Origin: Atrina japonica
Lineage: Eukaryota; Mollusca; Bivalvia; Pterioida; Pinnidae
Reading direction: 5' to 3'
NCBI GenBank assembly: GCA_030159075.1
Contig: BROG01000250.1
Coordinates: 372,001 to 436,000 of the forward strand
Length of the DNA: 64,000 bases
The notes beneath the pieces were generated by a model. It searched no databases and was not told the DNA's origin. It saw only the letters and a program-made list of their open reading frames with translations. Position 1 is the first letter of the stretch, and each line of letters opens with the position of its first letter. A program made the position numbers and the translations under genes. This document shows, one piece after another, positions 1-12,770 of the stretch.

Positions 1-1416
1 AAACTTAAAATGCAATTACTATACTATTATCTCATTTACATTCTCCCTCAACACAGTAAAAATCATTACTTAGAGAAGCATTGACAACATTTTTACTTGT
101 TCACATGGAAATGTCTCATTTTGTTGTTGTGAGTGAAGATGAAACATTAATTAAGTTTTGATACATGTATGATCAGTAATATGTTCAATTTGCAGTAATA
201 ACAGACCACAAAATGAGAAAAAAAATGTTTGTCTTTATAATTGTTATGGTAACCTGAAATTTATGGTAATTCCTTTAAAGCATAACCTGTAAGTGGGTTA
301 TTTGTCTACATGTCTTTATAATAGCCATGGTAACCTGTAGGTTAGAGAAATTCCTGTAAGCGTAAACTGTAAGTGAGTTACAGGATTCCTGTTATTTTGT
401 GACTTGTAATAAGTGTGTATGACTCTGTCACTGGTGTGTTCCATCTCAGTCATTAGTGTGTCTGACTCGGTAGTATGTTTGAATCTTTTTCAGTGATATG
501 TTTGTCTGTCAAATCACAACTTTTCCATTTCTAATCCAGAGGGATAGATCAAAACCAAAACATTCAACCTTTGAGGTCTTGAGATTCTCCTGATCTGTAT
601 TGTTTGAATTGCTCCGATTTGATTCAGATAAGAAATTCAGGTTAGCTGCACAGCTGTTGATATCTCGTTTGTGACTCAACACTACTCAGAACTTGTATAC
701 ATTGTTCTATACACTCGTCAGCTTGTTACTTATATGTTAAACTTGTTAACCTGCCCAGTCTTAGTGAAAGAAAAAGTAATACACAATATTGGAAGCCTAG
801 TAAAAGAAATGAGAAAGATATGGCCTGGAAATGATAAAAGGATGGCCAGAAGGACAGATAATGAACAAAATGCAAAACGATACCCCCCCCCCCCACACAC
901 ACACACACCAATGGGGAACTAATAAATAAACAATCCATTGAACATATTTATATGTTAACAAACAGAGATAAGAGTTCAAAATTAAAGGGAGTCTGCCAGC
1001 CTGAGACTAGTAACTTTTCCAGTGGACTAGTCAAGGTCTTGTTCAGCTAGCCTGGTTGACGAGTAGAAAATCTTATCACTGATCAAAGTATAAATGTGAG
1101 CAATGATAAATGATAGTGTTTGTACATTGAACACCAGGATTGCCAAATCTACACCTAAAATTCTAAAATGTAGGGCTACCTTCAAAATGGCAGATTTGGT
1201 CATTCTGATACCATTTCGGTAAATATGTGCAGATTTGGTAATTTCTATTACCCCTTTGGAACTAGTGAATTTGCCATAGGACTAGTAAGATATGTCTCTA
1301 ACTAATTCAACTGACTAGAGACACAGAAATGTTAAAGCCGACTCCTGCATAAAGTAATAAAATGATACATTTTTTTTTATTTTGGTGGCAATTTGTATCA
1401 ATCTCTTTCTACTTAC
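1..1416 (-). other. NLK intron 2, partial
   Basis: No further NLK exon was found on the minus strand here; the conserved HRD and DFG segments were looked for and not seen. The stretch holds a poly-C/(CA)n microsatellite near 881-910 and a region at about 1000-1310 with several copies of ACTAGT and of the short phrase GCAGATTTGGT. Otherwise it is ordinary AT-rich intron. Confidence 0.75.
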
Positions 1417-1546
1417 ATTGTCATGTTTAAAGTGGCACAACATACGAAGCTCTCTGTACACTCTTTTACATGACACAAGGTTTTGGAACACATTTGGCAT
1501 CTTCTTCAAGGCAACCCTTTTACCGTCACGTGGGTCGGTCACAGAC
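1417..1546 (-). CDS. NLK: NLK coding exon 2 (beta-2 to alpha-C of the kinase N-lobe)
   Basis: The acceptor is TTTCAAG (AG at 1548-1547) and the donor is GTAAGT (1416-1411). The exon is 130 nt: one base completing Trp plus 43 codons, ending ...CHFKHDN. The reading frame continues phase 0 into the next exon, which is outside the window. Compared with vertebrate NLK as I know it, only a few conservative changes are visible, such as VYREL for VFREL and CHFKHDN for CFFKHDN. Confidence 0.93.
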
Positions 1547-4500
1547 CTTGAAATGAAAAACAAGATTACGTTCAGTACAAATTACATACATGTACTAGTA
1601 CATAGAAAAAACAAACAAACAAAAATTTAACTCGTTACTGTGGCATGTATTACATAATCTTTGACGAAATATCAATGCAGAGAAATCATGCATGTTTTCA
1701 AGCGTTACAAAGGTATACAATATCTTACTGAAGCATCTTTAATCCGGAGAACTTATCATGGGTCACTTCACCGAGACTTTTCACAAGCTCTCTCATAAAT
1801 GTATTAAAACTGAGGTGCCACTATAGCACAAAAATCAAGCATGGTGGAGTTGTTTTGTGTGTGGCTTTTTGAAAATGTGGTTGCCCAAAAACTTGCTTTA
1901 GTTTTTTCAAAAAGGAACCCTTCACCTATATAAATGTACATGTACATGTTCTTTCTTATTCTTAAAATTGTATACATGTACATGTATTGTTAGTATATAC
2001 ATGTGGGTAATTTGAACATTTTCTTACTGGAAAAGTTGATATATTATACTTATTATGCAACATTTGTAGTGTCAGACCACTAAAAAGTGTCAGCAAAGAT
2101 TAGGGCAACACAACAAAAATCTGCAAATTTCGAAGAAAAAATGCTGAAACTTTAACATGAAAGTTTTATATATAAAAGGCAAATACCTGTAGTACAAAGG
2201 TACAAAAATGTAGATCTTATTATCTATGGGGACTATCGTAGTCCAAGCAGGTGCTTTAAATTACTTATAAAAGCATACTATTCTAGAGCACATAAATATT
2301 TCATATTTTATTGCCCATTCGCATGCCTGGTTTGACTTTAAACAACTTTATGATGATTATTACGTAACAAATATTTCAAATTAATTATCCAATGTAATCA
2401 AGATATTTGTACAAAGTACAGTATAATTATTACGTAATTAAATACCAGTAAATAAACCATACATTTTTCAGCTACATATAGACCCAGTCACCTACATTAT
2501 ATATGTACACTTTGCCAAGGTAATTGAAGTACTTAGACATTTGTAGTACACAATTTATACATGTATGCAGTGTGTATGTACATTTTGTGTATATCACTTA
2601 ATGTACACAAAAAACAAGGTACAAAGAGTCATATGTAATACACATGTAGCATCCTCATTAGTTACTCTCTACAATTTACATGTACTTGCAAATATTTTGT
2701 TCAGTGTGACAAATAATATAATTGTACATGAGTCGGACAGTCGTAAAGAGTCTTGTGGATTCTACAACTGCCACGTTCTGTAAATAAATTCTATCTGTGT
2801 GTGTACATAGGTACAGACATGTACATGTACTGTAAGTCCCAATAACATACATGTAAAGTTATTGCAATGTCTTGTTCATTGTTATTTTAATTCTTTTATA
2901 ATTCTTCTTGCCCTCTCTGTCATGCTTTATACTAATGTATAATTTTCTTAATTTTAACATTTATGATTTACAAGTAAACATATGATATACCACAAGCTAG
3001 TACATTTGTGTACAGGCCAAATAACTTGTGTAAGCAGGCCTTTCAAGTGAAGCCAACAACTGATAAATTATGTTAGCTATTTTGACCAAAAGCAGCACAA
3101 GTTGTCAGCTACATGTACTTCATTTTCTATACATTCACACAAAAAGTTCCCTGACACCTTGGTGCTGACTACCATTAATTTTCACCTGGTCCAAATGTTG
3201 TTGAAAGGTCTGGTATGTCAACTAACTGTGGACACAATATACATGTCATCAAGTCATGATCTCTGATCTGTTACAATGGAACGACCCAGTCATGATCTCT
3301 GATCTGTTACAATGGAATGACCCAACATGTAGATGAAGAATTAAAATTTTGAAAACACTGAAGGTGAAATAGGAGGAAAAGAATGATTTTGATGTATTTA
3401 AATGGAGAAAAAATAAGAGTGACATTGCAGCAAAACACTCGCAAAAGTGCAAGAATTATGGTAATCATCATCAAGGAAATGTTTCTATCTCTAAACAATA
3501 TTTGTTTAATTCATTTAACTACATTTTTGTACATGATTACAATTTTTTATATAATTTTGTGTGAAGCAAACTTGAGGTCATCTTACTATGATAAAAATGA
3601 ACAAATTAGATGTGGACATCATAGTTGCAGTAGTGATTATCTAAGCAGGTTTTTTACAGGTAGAGACTAGACATGTACACATATTACACATGTACAGGTG
3701 GGGAATTACTTCAAAAAGTACACTTTTAATTAGAAAACTCTTACAAGATGACAGAAATCTTTGTGGGTGTTAACGTTATTACAGGTAAACATGTACATAT
3801 GCATATACACCTGTTCAGGTAGTAAACAACAAGTACAAGTAATTCAGTGATAAGAAAACCATGACAGATTTCTTTAGTCAGAATTGAAAATAAATACATG
3901 TCACAGTAATTTCAAATTAAGTCTAGCTCAAGTATAAAAGAACAAAGGATAACAGAAAACATCATAAAATTATTGATGTATTTAATATACCTCGCAAAGC
4001 TAAAGGTCAACGTGGGACAATGACCTGTATATATAAACAGAGCAATACCCTCTACTTCATTTACATATGAGCATGGTGACCCACTGAGCCGCCAGAGTAA
4101 GACTAATGTATGACTTTATGTATCTTCAACATGAAAACTGGAGTACATTACTCTCTAGACGGTGGATTCAGAAAATCATATCAATTTTCCTGTTCTTACT
4201 TCAACACAAAATGTATATGTTTATGACTAACTTGAGGCAGACATTAACATCATCCATACCTAGAAAATTCTTTGTTGTCTATAGAGTATTTTTATTCCAA
4301 CATTGAGATCTGGAAGGATTTTCTTTTGTAGCCAATTTTGAATGATTTTTTCCACAGTGCCTCAAGATATTGATAAATTTAGAGGGAACATTTTGTAGCT
4401 AACATAAATTTTTATAACCAATTCAGGGAAAAAGTTGGCTGAACTTTCTGTCGCGATTTTAAGTGATTTTTGTGTGTGTAAAATCAGGCAAAAAAATCGC

Positions 4501-7500
4501 TTAAAATTGAGATAGAAAATTCAGCCTAGGGAAAATGTAGCAATAACTACATTGACTACTAACATTACTAGCTCTATTTTTTATATTAAAATCTGTTTAC
4601 ATTACAAAAAAACGGTGATTTTAGAGATATATTGTTTATGATACAAAAATAAATCCTTTGATGATATATAATGCAAAACTTCTTACAAGTATTTGAATAT
4701 TATTCTTTTTTGTATTATTGTTGATTTTAGCATTTTCTGTTATATTTTATTGCAATGTAAATACCTGTACAGTGTGATGTTACAGCAATGCTCAGTACGT
4801 AATAGTTATTTATGTACATGTACCGGTAATCAACTAACATGTACATGTTTGTGATGCTAATTAATGTTACATGTATTTACAAGTATTTTCCTAAGCTGAT
4901 TTTGGATCCGGTTACAGGACCCATTCCTAATGCAAAAATGACTTGCAAATTTCCCTAAAATAAGCAAAACTTCCAATTTGGAATTTCAAAGAAAAATAAA
5001 TGTTTTCAAACAAAGATCTGAAAATAAGTTTTTCTATTTTAGTAAAAATGTTATATATTTTCTTAATTTTCTGGACCATGGGCCCAGTATTTTGAAGGTA
5101 GGAAAATCCCTGATGTAAATTACAGTGTGATTCAGCATTCATCATTCCATGTGTATGTGTAGAACCATCAACATACATCTATTGTACATGTACATGTATA
5201 TGAAAATATCTGTGCACCGATGGATTTTTGAATTATGTTCACATATGCACTTGTTTGATACTAATTGATTTATTTTTAGATTTGTGTAAGTGTTTTTCTG
5301 GTGGTCATCAGACTAGGGGTCTCCAATGGTATCTAAAACTTGACTGCCAAAAAAAACATCTGGATCAAGCTTGCATAATCAAAGGCAAATGGTACCCTGG
5401 CAACATGGGTTTTTGTTGATCTAAGGACCCTTCTGAATCATCCGATGTGATGTTAACGGAGACATGATTTAATATTAAATTAAATCGTTGAATTCAACAT
5501 ATCACCGAAAACATAAGTCAACACGATAAATGTCCCTTCACAAAGCAATAGGCACTGAATGTGAGTGCACATGGGTCTTCCTACACTTATAATCCAAAGT
5601 TATATCTCATGGTGACATGACACATACAAAAGACCTACATGCAATGACTCTATTGCCCAATATATCCATTCTGATTCATAAAGATATTACCCGGTACATG
5701 CATAGAGACCTATGTACAAATGTAAATACCATGGCTATATTCCCCAACATACACAAATATATCTTAAAGATATGTCTCCATACATGTACATTTTGAAAAT
5801 TAACATCAGTCAGGTGTAAAGAACATTTGTGATTTTTAAGATTAAACAATTATTCAATTGGTAAGAAGTTTGTGTGCATGGATAGATTTTAGCATCAATA
5901 TTCATATGTTTGAACCTAGTTTTCTCCATTAGCATATTTCACAAAGCCTAGATATACTATAATGCAATCACTAGAGACAATAATTATAACTGTATATTGC
6001 TTATATAAAAATAATAAATATATATACTGGGTATATACCAAATACCTGCTGAATCACAATTCAGACACATTAATAGAGTAGTTGTATCAGAAGCACTTAA
6101 CAAAATATATACATATACATGACAAATATATAATTGCTATGACTTAGTAATACTAATACCATGTAGTACATGAATAATCCTCTGTTTACATGGTTCACAT
6201 ACACTTTGTATGTTGCTAATGTTACATATAAAATCTAGGGAAATTTTATACATGTCCCAGTACATGTAACATGACAAGTGTCCCAGAAGACATCATACTG
6301 TGTGTATACTGTACATACATGTATATGTATTGACTTACATACTTGTATATACAATGTATGTGTGAAATGTATACTTTGCATAATATTTTAATTTGCACAT
6401 ACACTTTGTAAACAAGTTACATGTACAATAAATGTATATGTACCAGTAACCATTTAGTGATTTACCTGTAAAAACTAAAATGTTTCAAAAATATCTACAA
6501 GTAATTACATTTTCTGTTGTAACAATTTTCCAATTTAGGGCCTAAGGGGACAATGTGAAAAATCAATATCAGTGCTACTATATTTAGATGTAAGCAGATT
6601 TAATCATTTAATTGCTACTTTCAGAAACATCATGTGTGTAGTTTTCAGATTCTAGTGTTATTTTTTTCTTCAAAAAATAAAACATAGATAAAGGCCTTTA
6701 AATGCAAGAGCTAGTTGATCTAGATGTGAAATACATGAATGTTACTGCAAATTACATGCATCAATTGATAAATGTCTGTAAATAAACATACACGTATAAA
6801 CAAAGTCCAATATCACAGAAAATGGTTAACATTTTAGTCAACACATTTTTCATGGATAAAGATTTTCTATCCAATACAGGGTTGGTTGGAAGTAGCGGTA
6901 TGTGAGTTACCAGTCTGCATTTTAGGGTGATTGGTACATGTACAGACGTGTGCTAAAAGTGAAGATATTTTTTTTTACTCTATATGTTTCATATATAACC
7001 ACAGTATTTCAAAATACTATTACACAGTCATTTCCTGTTCAATTTAATAAAATTTTTACTAAATACTATTCATGTTTTGAACTTTGTGTTTTTTACTGTA
7101 AATTTCCATTGTTTCGTTTAAGAGTACTGATTTGAGTTTTGCATGAAACAAAAATGTCACGGTTTCATTTCAGTATATGTAAGTAGGGAATTATGACATA
7201 TTAGAATTTAATTTTTTCAGAAAATTCCTGAATCTTGAAAATAGAAAATTTTAACATTATGAGCTGATACACAATGAAACTGTTGAATATTCTAAGTTTT
7301 ATGATACATGTATACGTTTTACCAAAATTGATTTCGAAATGACTTACCTGTAACATGGATGTTTTGAAAATTTGCAGAATTATATGAAATATATACTAGA
7401 GAAAAAAAATTCTCTTCACTTTTGGCATGTACTGTACTTTGTGTATAGTTATCAAATTGCTGATAATAAGGTCATGAGTTAAAAATTGATCATTCAATCA

Positions 7501-9781
7501 TCTCTCATCTCAAACACTGATGGCTTTAAAAATGTTTATTATTGTTTTGAATGAAATTTAAATACTTAAGTTTAAAATGAACATTGGCTATTTAAAAATA
7601 AATGGCTAAACTGTACTAGATTACAAGTAAATTGTTTATTGATATTTTTGTAGTTCAATGAGATTGCATTTCACACTCAAGTTAGTAATATTAGTTCTAA
7701 CTACTCCATGCGAACTCATTTGGGACTCAATATATATTAGCTAAATCAGCCATAAAGATTCTGGAAGGACTCCCTTTGTGATCATAAATTCATAAAAGTA
7801 TTTACAATAATAAACACAATTACATGTAAAGTAAACCAAAACAAGTCATTTGCTGCAGTCACAGTGAGTGGCCGAAGGTCTTGTAAACTTCGATCATGGA
7901 TGTAATATCTCCTGATGTTCAAAAATGCTCTGCCTTCTAAATTCTAATTAGGGAAAATATCAATACAGTGGAACCTGTCTTGAAAGACCACCCCTTCACT
8001 ACTGAAATGTGGTCTCTCGTGACAGTTTCCACTGTACACAGAGATTAACACATGCTGATTGTGTACCAGTATGTGTGGAAAGGTCTACATGTACAAATGT
8101 ACTACAGAAAGTCCTTCAATTTTTGGTTTTTCTTTTTCAAGTCAGACCAACATAAATGGATGTTGTGAATTTTTCCATTTGCATTTCAAAATGGAAATTT
8201 TAAGTAACTTTATCAGTTCCAGAAGGGAGACATGATGAACTACATGTAATTTTTTTCATATAACACATATAAAAAAACATTTTGTGTGTATCTAAAGCAG
8301 AGTGGATTTTTTTTTAAAATGCATTTGGCATCACTTGAAAATGATAGGAAATCTAAAGAAGTCATTTTTACAAGTTATATTACACTAAAAGGAACTATGT
8401 ATATGTAATGCTGCCCATTAGGGTATGCTTTTACTATCAGTCCATGATTAAATATCTATAAAGTACATACAGGGATGTAACTGAACATTTCCACTTCACT
8501 TGTCAGTCAGGAACAAATGTACAATGTAGTAGCCATAGGCCTAATGTTCAGATGACATTAGCGAACACATGTATCTTATGCAACAGGATTTCAAGCATTA
8601 TATTCTATTATTACATGTATCACAACCATCGGAGTCAGATGTGGTACAATAGACCTGATGTTACTATTTATAAATTAAAGTCTCTACTCCCCCTGTGGTG
8701 CACATCAACTCACCACATCCAAAACCAGTTGGACAAGGTCAAATATGACTTTGACCAGCCCACAGGGACCCCAAAATATGCTTGTCTTTGTCTACATGCA
8801 GCTGCAAGCAGATATTATTTCTTCAATGAATAAAGTCGGTGTTTGAGTGAACATTGTACACATCATGTATGTTTTTAATTTCACTGAGTAATATAAAGTA
8901 AACTTCAGCTTCAACACAGTATTTCCAAACCACTTTTCTGGTACTGGAACCTAGGTCTGTGGCATTGGATGTTGTCTTATAAAACTAAAATTGATATAAA
9001 CAATGAAATCTGAGCAAAATATCTTTCCATTCCTCTGCTTAGATGTGACTAAATGACACATGTAAAGTTGTAGGTCGAAATTCTACCCGATTTAAAAATT
9101 ATATATATATATATGTCATTTAGTGGGAAAGGATATATATACCAGTTAAAAATCTCAATTCATTCTTGGGCATGATAAAACCTGAATCAACTTTAATTTT
9201 CGGTCATTTATCCACATGAATGTCACACACACAAAAGACTGGGGAGTCAAGTTAGACAAAATTATATAATGAAATAAGAAATTTGTCAATCCTTTGTTAG
9301 AATGATTGAACGAGGAGAAAAAAGCTCCCTGACAATTTCTGATCAGCTGATTGGTCATCACTGTCACACAATGGGGGAAAGACTGAACAATCAAAATAAT
9401 CTACAGAACAAAGCAAAGACTATTAAATACACGAAAATATTAAATTATTTAAACAATAAGTGTAAATTACTGGTTAATTTATCTCTTTTCTAGGTATTTG
9501 GAAATATATTTAGGAAAATCGTGCAAAGCGTGTGCGGTGACTAGACATGCCTTTAAGAGAGTATAGAACAATGCCAAACGAGTTCCTACTCACCACACGA
9601 CACCGAAAGCCCCGTAACCAATCGGCCTGTCTGGCTGTATGTCCTGGGGAGGGACAACTTGATAGTATGGCACTGCCACAGCAGCCGTAAGAATTGCATG
9701 TTGAGACGGGGCAGGGTGAGGCCCGCCCTGGAATGCCATAATATGCCGTGCTGTTTGTCGGTGTCCTGATACCAGCGCCAT
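1417..9781 (-). CDS. NLK: Nemo-like kinase (NLK), 5' part of the gene, two coding exons, runs off the left edge
   Basis: NLK is a proline-directed serine/threonine kinase related to MAP kinases that acts in Wnt/TCF and Notch signalling (family knowledge). The two exons, 9781..9594 and 1546..1417, join in frame across a split Trp codon (TG|G). They encode a glycine-rich loop (GYGAFGVVW, about residues 55-63), the NLK-typical segment SVTDPRDGKRVALKKMPNVF with the ATP-binding lysine in VALKK (about residue 77), and the start of the alpha-C region ending HFKHDN. An in-frame TGA at 9817-9815 limits the N-terminus; ATGs at 9781 and 9739 are the candidate starts. The N-terminal extension is therefore at most about 50 residues, much shorter than the His/Ala-rich leader of vertebrate NLK. 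The HRD and DFG segments and the C-lobe are absent and must lie left of position 1. The family match rests on recognised, strongly conserved motifs. Confidence 0.93.
3252..3323. repeat. 36-bp direct duplication (two copies)
   Basis: Two adjacent, nearly identical 36-base units begin AGTCATGATCTCTGATCTG and end GACCC. They differ at one visible base (GAACGACC against GAATGACC). This is a recent tandem duplication inside NLK intron 1. Confidence 0.9.
7965..8036. mobile_element. Compact hairpin MITE, TACAGTGGAACC family
   Basis: The 72-base element has terminal inverted repeats of about 27 bases: the left end starts TACAGTGGAACCTGTCTTG and the right end, read in reverse complement, starts TACAGTGGAAACTGTC. 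The inner arms contain AGACCA. The flanking TA may be part of the repeat or the target duplication. Related ends occur at 19805-19984, 21117-21298, 21330-21750, 49791-49900 and 51480-52680, so this is a dispersed family within the window. Confidence 0.7.
9594..9781 (-). CDS. NLK: NLK coding exon 1 (N-terminus and glycine-rich loop)
   Basis: The exon encodes a short Pro/Ala/Gln-containing leader followed by DIQPDRPIGYGAFGVV. It ends with TG before a strong donor, GTGAGT (minus strand 9593-9588). The surrounding 200 bases are clearly richer in G+C and CpG than the rest of the window, as expected for the 5' end of a conserved gene. The ATG at 9739 (MAFQGG...) is the alternative start. Confidence 0.9.
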
Positions 9782-9834
9782 AACTCCCTTCAACTCCGTC
9801 TGGTACCCGCACTTTCAGCGTTCCAATTCCACGA

Positions 9835-11560
9835 ACTACAACTTAAACATATCCTTTTCCCTACACATACACATAGATGAACCTCTCTCCTGTTTGTATG
9901 GAGAGCAAATTTGTTATAATTTGGATAGAAACTAAGGCATTAAATTTTTTCCAAGGTGTACTGAGGGGGCACTGACTCACATGCGGAGAGCTCAGCACAC
10001 AAAGAAATCACGTGACAACGCCTGAAAAACGTTTCCCAAGATGCCAAGTCAGAGGTCAAAGTTCAGGCTATTCCAAACGCAGACTCCATTTACATCTCCG
10101 ATTAATATCGATTAATTTATAACTAATCTGGAAAAAGGTAAAATTGAAAATATTTTCATGTGTAAGAAATCATTACTAAATACTGCTTCGTCAAATTTCT
10201 GAAGTACAAAGAAAATGTCGTCTTATCGACCAAAACAAATAACACGTGTCGGAAAGGAAACCACGCCTCTATTATGATGATTTAACCGGAAGTGATGATT
10301 TGGAGGTGGGGCAAGGATAGGACATAAATAAATTACGTTTTAAAAACCTTTGTCTGAGGTAAAATTCCTATTCCAATCGCAAAGAAAAACATAAACAATG
10401 TAATCATACGTAAGGAAAAACAAGTTAACAGACAAAGTTGTTACGTAAGACACCAGATATTTTTTACTGAATCGAGTACACGGACTATGCAAGTAAACAA
10501 ACAAAAATAAATCAAAGTGACGAAGGCGTTTAAATTATGATAAGCAGGCTTAGTTCAAACTGATGGATGAAATATTACAATTTATAATATAGGCCTAGAT
10601 GGATTCAAAACACTATATGACTCAGAGACATTCATATGTCTAATGATAAGACCCTAATGATAAGAATAACCATCAGTGTGACTGATTTCAATTTATTTAT
10701 TTATTTATTTTTATTTATTTATTTTTATTTTTTTATTGATTTGCACGTATTTCCGTATTTATCTCTATATTTATATATCTATTTATCTATACACTCATGT
10801 TATTTTACTTTATTTCCGCACCTCATCTTCTTCCGACCATTATGTAACATCAAAAAAAATATCCGATAAACAAAATATTTTTTCTGTGTTTTTGGTTTCT
10901 TTTTATCGAAAATATTTAAAAACGTACATTTTGTTATGTTTAACTGAAATATATTAATTATCTTTTATACGTGTTTAAAAATGAGTAATTTCAATCATTT
11001 TCAATCGCGGTTAATAATTTTGATTTTTTTTTTTCAATCAAAAACAAGGTTTTCAATAGCGAAGGCTTCCAATAATGCATTTGTTAATTAAGTAATTAAT
11101 TTTAAATGAAATGTTTAAGAAGATAAACAACTACATGTATCCTGATCAAATCACATACACAGATTTACGTAAACTAATAATATTGACCCTACTGAGTAGT
11201 CACGATTATCCGATCTTTTATAATAGCCTATTGGACGGTATAACGTCAGAAACAGGATGTAGATCGGAAAGCCTTTGACTTGGGAAGATGGGTAATACTG
11301 TGATAAGTAAAGACTTGATAATATTTCCGGTCTTTAACATAATCCCGATAAAAATATTGACCGGCATCAAATCGCATAATTGAAACATTCCGTCCTTATA
11401 ATTTATTTACATAATAGCTTTTGACAAACCAATCAGCGATGTTATAAACAAGTGAGGAAAAAGATGGTTTAAACAATATTTATTCTTGATGTTACAAGAT
11501 TTTTGTCATTCATATACAAGTTACATGTATTATGATCCGACAACAGGTAATGAAACTTAT
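9835..11560. other. Intergenic region upstream of NLK, probable promoter
   Basis: This stretch follows the first NLK coding exon in the upstream direction. It contains a TGACTCA (AP-1-like) site near 9973, CACGTG E-boxes near 10010 and 10243, and a moderately CpG-rich segment up to about 10300. These are motif matches only. An (ATTT)n run lies at 10691-10736. No coding sequence is seen; the UTR boundary and transcription start cannot be placed. Confidence 0.4.
10691..10736. repeat. (ATTT)n microsatellite
   Basis: An imperfect run of ATTT units is visible directly in the sequence. Confidence 0.9.
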
Positions 11561-11577
11561 GTAAAGCCGGTGTCATG

Positions 11578-11705
11578 TAGAAAAGTGACCCACATAGAAT
11601 AACTACCTTGGGTCATTATTCTACGTAGAAATCATACCCGGATAGTTGTAGAAAATTGACCCATACCTGTAGAAAAATGACCTGGGTTCCGAGTCAATTT
11701 TCTTC
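11578..11705. repeat. Cluster of direct and inverted 16-base words (hairpin-forming)
   Basis: The word GTAGAAAAGTGACCCA (11578) recurs in variant form at 11647 and 11669. It recurs inverted as TGGGTCATTATTCTAC at 11609 and in degenerate form near 11691. The first pair can form a stem of about 16 bp with a 15-base loop. This is probably a degenerate palindromic transposon; the family is not recognised. Confidence 0.55.
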
Positions 11706-11739
11706 GGATTTAGAAAAATGCACATTAAATTTAAAGTTA

Positions 11740-11850
11740 TGGAATCACGCAATGGCTCAGTGATTGAGATCTTTGATTGGTAATTACAACCTCTCATCTC
11801 CTAGATGTGGATTCGAATCCCACTCGAGCAATTAAAATTGTCATAAGACT
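11740..11850 (+). mobile_element. tRNA-derived SINE head (fragment)
   Basis: A pol III A-box-like word, TGGCTCAGTGA, begins at 11753 and a near-perfect B box, GGATTCGAATCC, lies at 11809-11820. The 56-base spacing fits a tRNA-like head with a long variable arm. The flanks do not form an acceptor stem, so this is not a functional tRNA. No clear tail or target-site duplication was found. Confidence 0.5.
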
Positions 11851-12770
11851 TTTCTCCGTCTAATGTTATAATATTAATAATTTCATCCTGTTTTGTTAAT
11901 TGGCCTACACAAATTATTATTTTCATATGACGGCATGGTTATATGTATATAGGATATTATTACATTATTAACGAAATAAGTCTATGTACAGCACCCTAAA
12001 TACATGTATAGAGAGGGGAAGAATAGTCGGTTTAAGAGTTGATGTGACGGATCGACATCCCCAGTTCATAAGTTAGAATTGAAACGCAATTTGGTGCAAC
12101 CAGACCCAATTTATTTACAAAGGAATATCAATTTTAAAATCTGTATCTACATAAGTTAAAAACTGAAGTAAAAACCAACAAACGTCCCTACATATCACTG
12201 TATAAGACTTGAAATGTTATACGATTCGTATACAGGACATGTCTTAATTGCTGTATTTACCACCCCCTAGTAAATTCAAATATTAAAACATGACAGTTGT
12301 TTATCACAAATGGACTAGAAATGCGGATTTCTGCTCTAGCAGTAAGTCCTAAATTTCAGCATGCACACATTTTGGGACCAATTATGTGCATCAGGGAAAG
12401 TTTTGTTGTGCTTGAGATTTGCTATATCGTTCACTTATTGCATTCTAACTCTGTCGATATGAGAATTCAAGGAGTACACAAAAACAGTATCGACCGCGAC
12501 CGAAGTCCGAGGATTATAATTTTCTATACTCAGTATATGCAATAAATTCTCATATTGATCCGATCAGTATGCAATAAGTGTTTTATTGTATTATGTCACA
12601 AAGGCCAAAATTACACATGCCGTCATACAAGCGTGCAATATGAATTGACAAGTTCTATCTAAAGATCGAAATACTGGGCACCAGGGGCATAACTCGTCAG
12701 TCTAGTGTGCAATATCACGATTTATTGGCACACCACCAAAAAAAAACAGTATGAGGACCATAAAAATATC

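Larger units (their letters stand above)
1547..9593 (-). other. NLK intron 1 (8.0 kb)
   Basis: This is non-coding intron between the two NLK exons. It is rich in the palindromic words ACATGTAC and TACATGTA. It contains a 36-bp direct duplication at 3252-3323, a 72-bp hairpin MITE at 7965-8036 and a short (TA)n run near 9101-9114. No open frame in it resembles a known protein. Confidence 0.8.

Noticed and set aside
1382..1630. Plus-strand frame over NLK exon 2
   Set aside because: It is the antisense shadow of the conserved kinase exon.
9510..9812. 100-codon minus-strand frame with MRVPDGVEGSYGAG
   Set aside because: It is the wrong frame over NLK exon 1; the correct frame gives the conserved kinase glycine loop and splices to exon 2.
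11745..11835. Possible tRNA gene
   Set aside because: The A and B boxes are good but no acceptor stem can be formed; it is kept as a SINE-like fragment.
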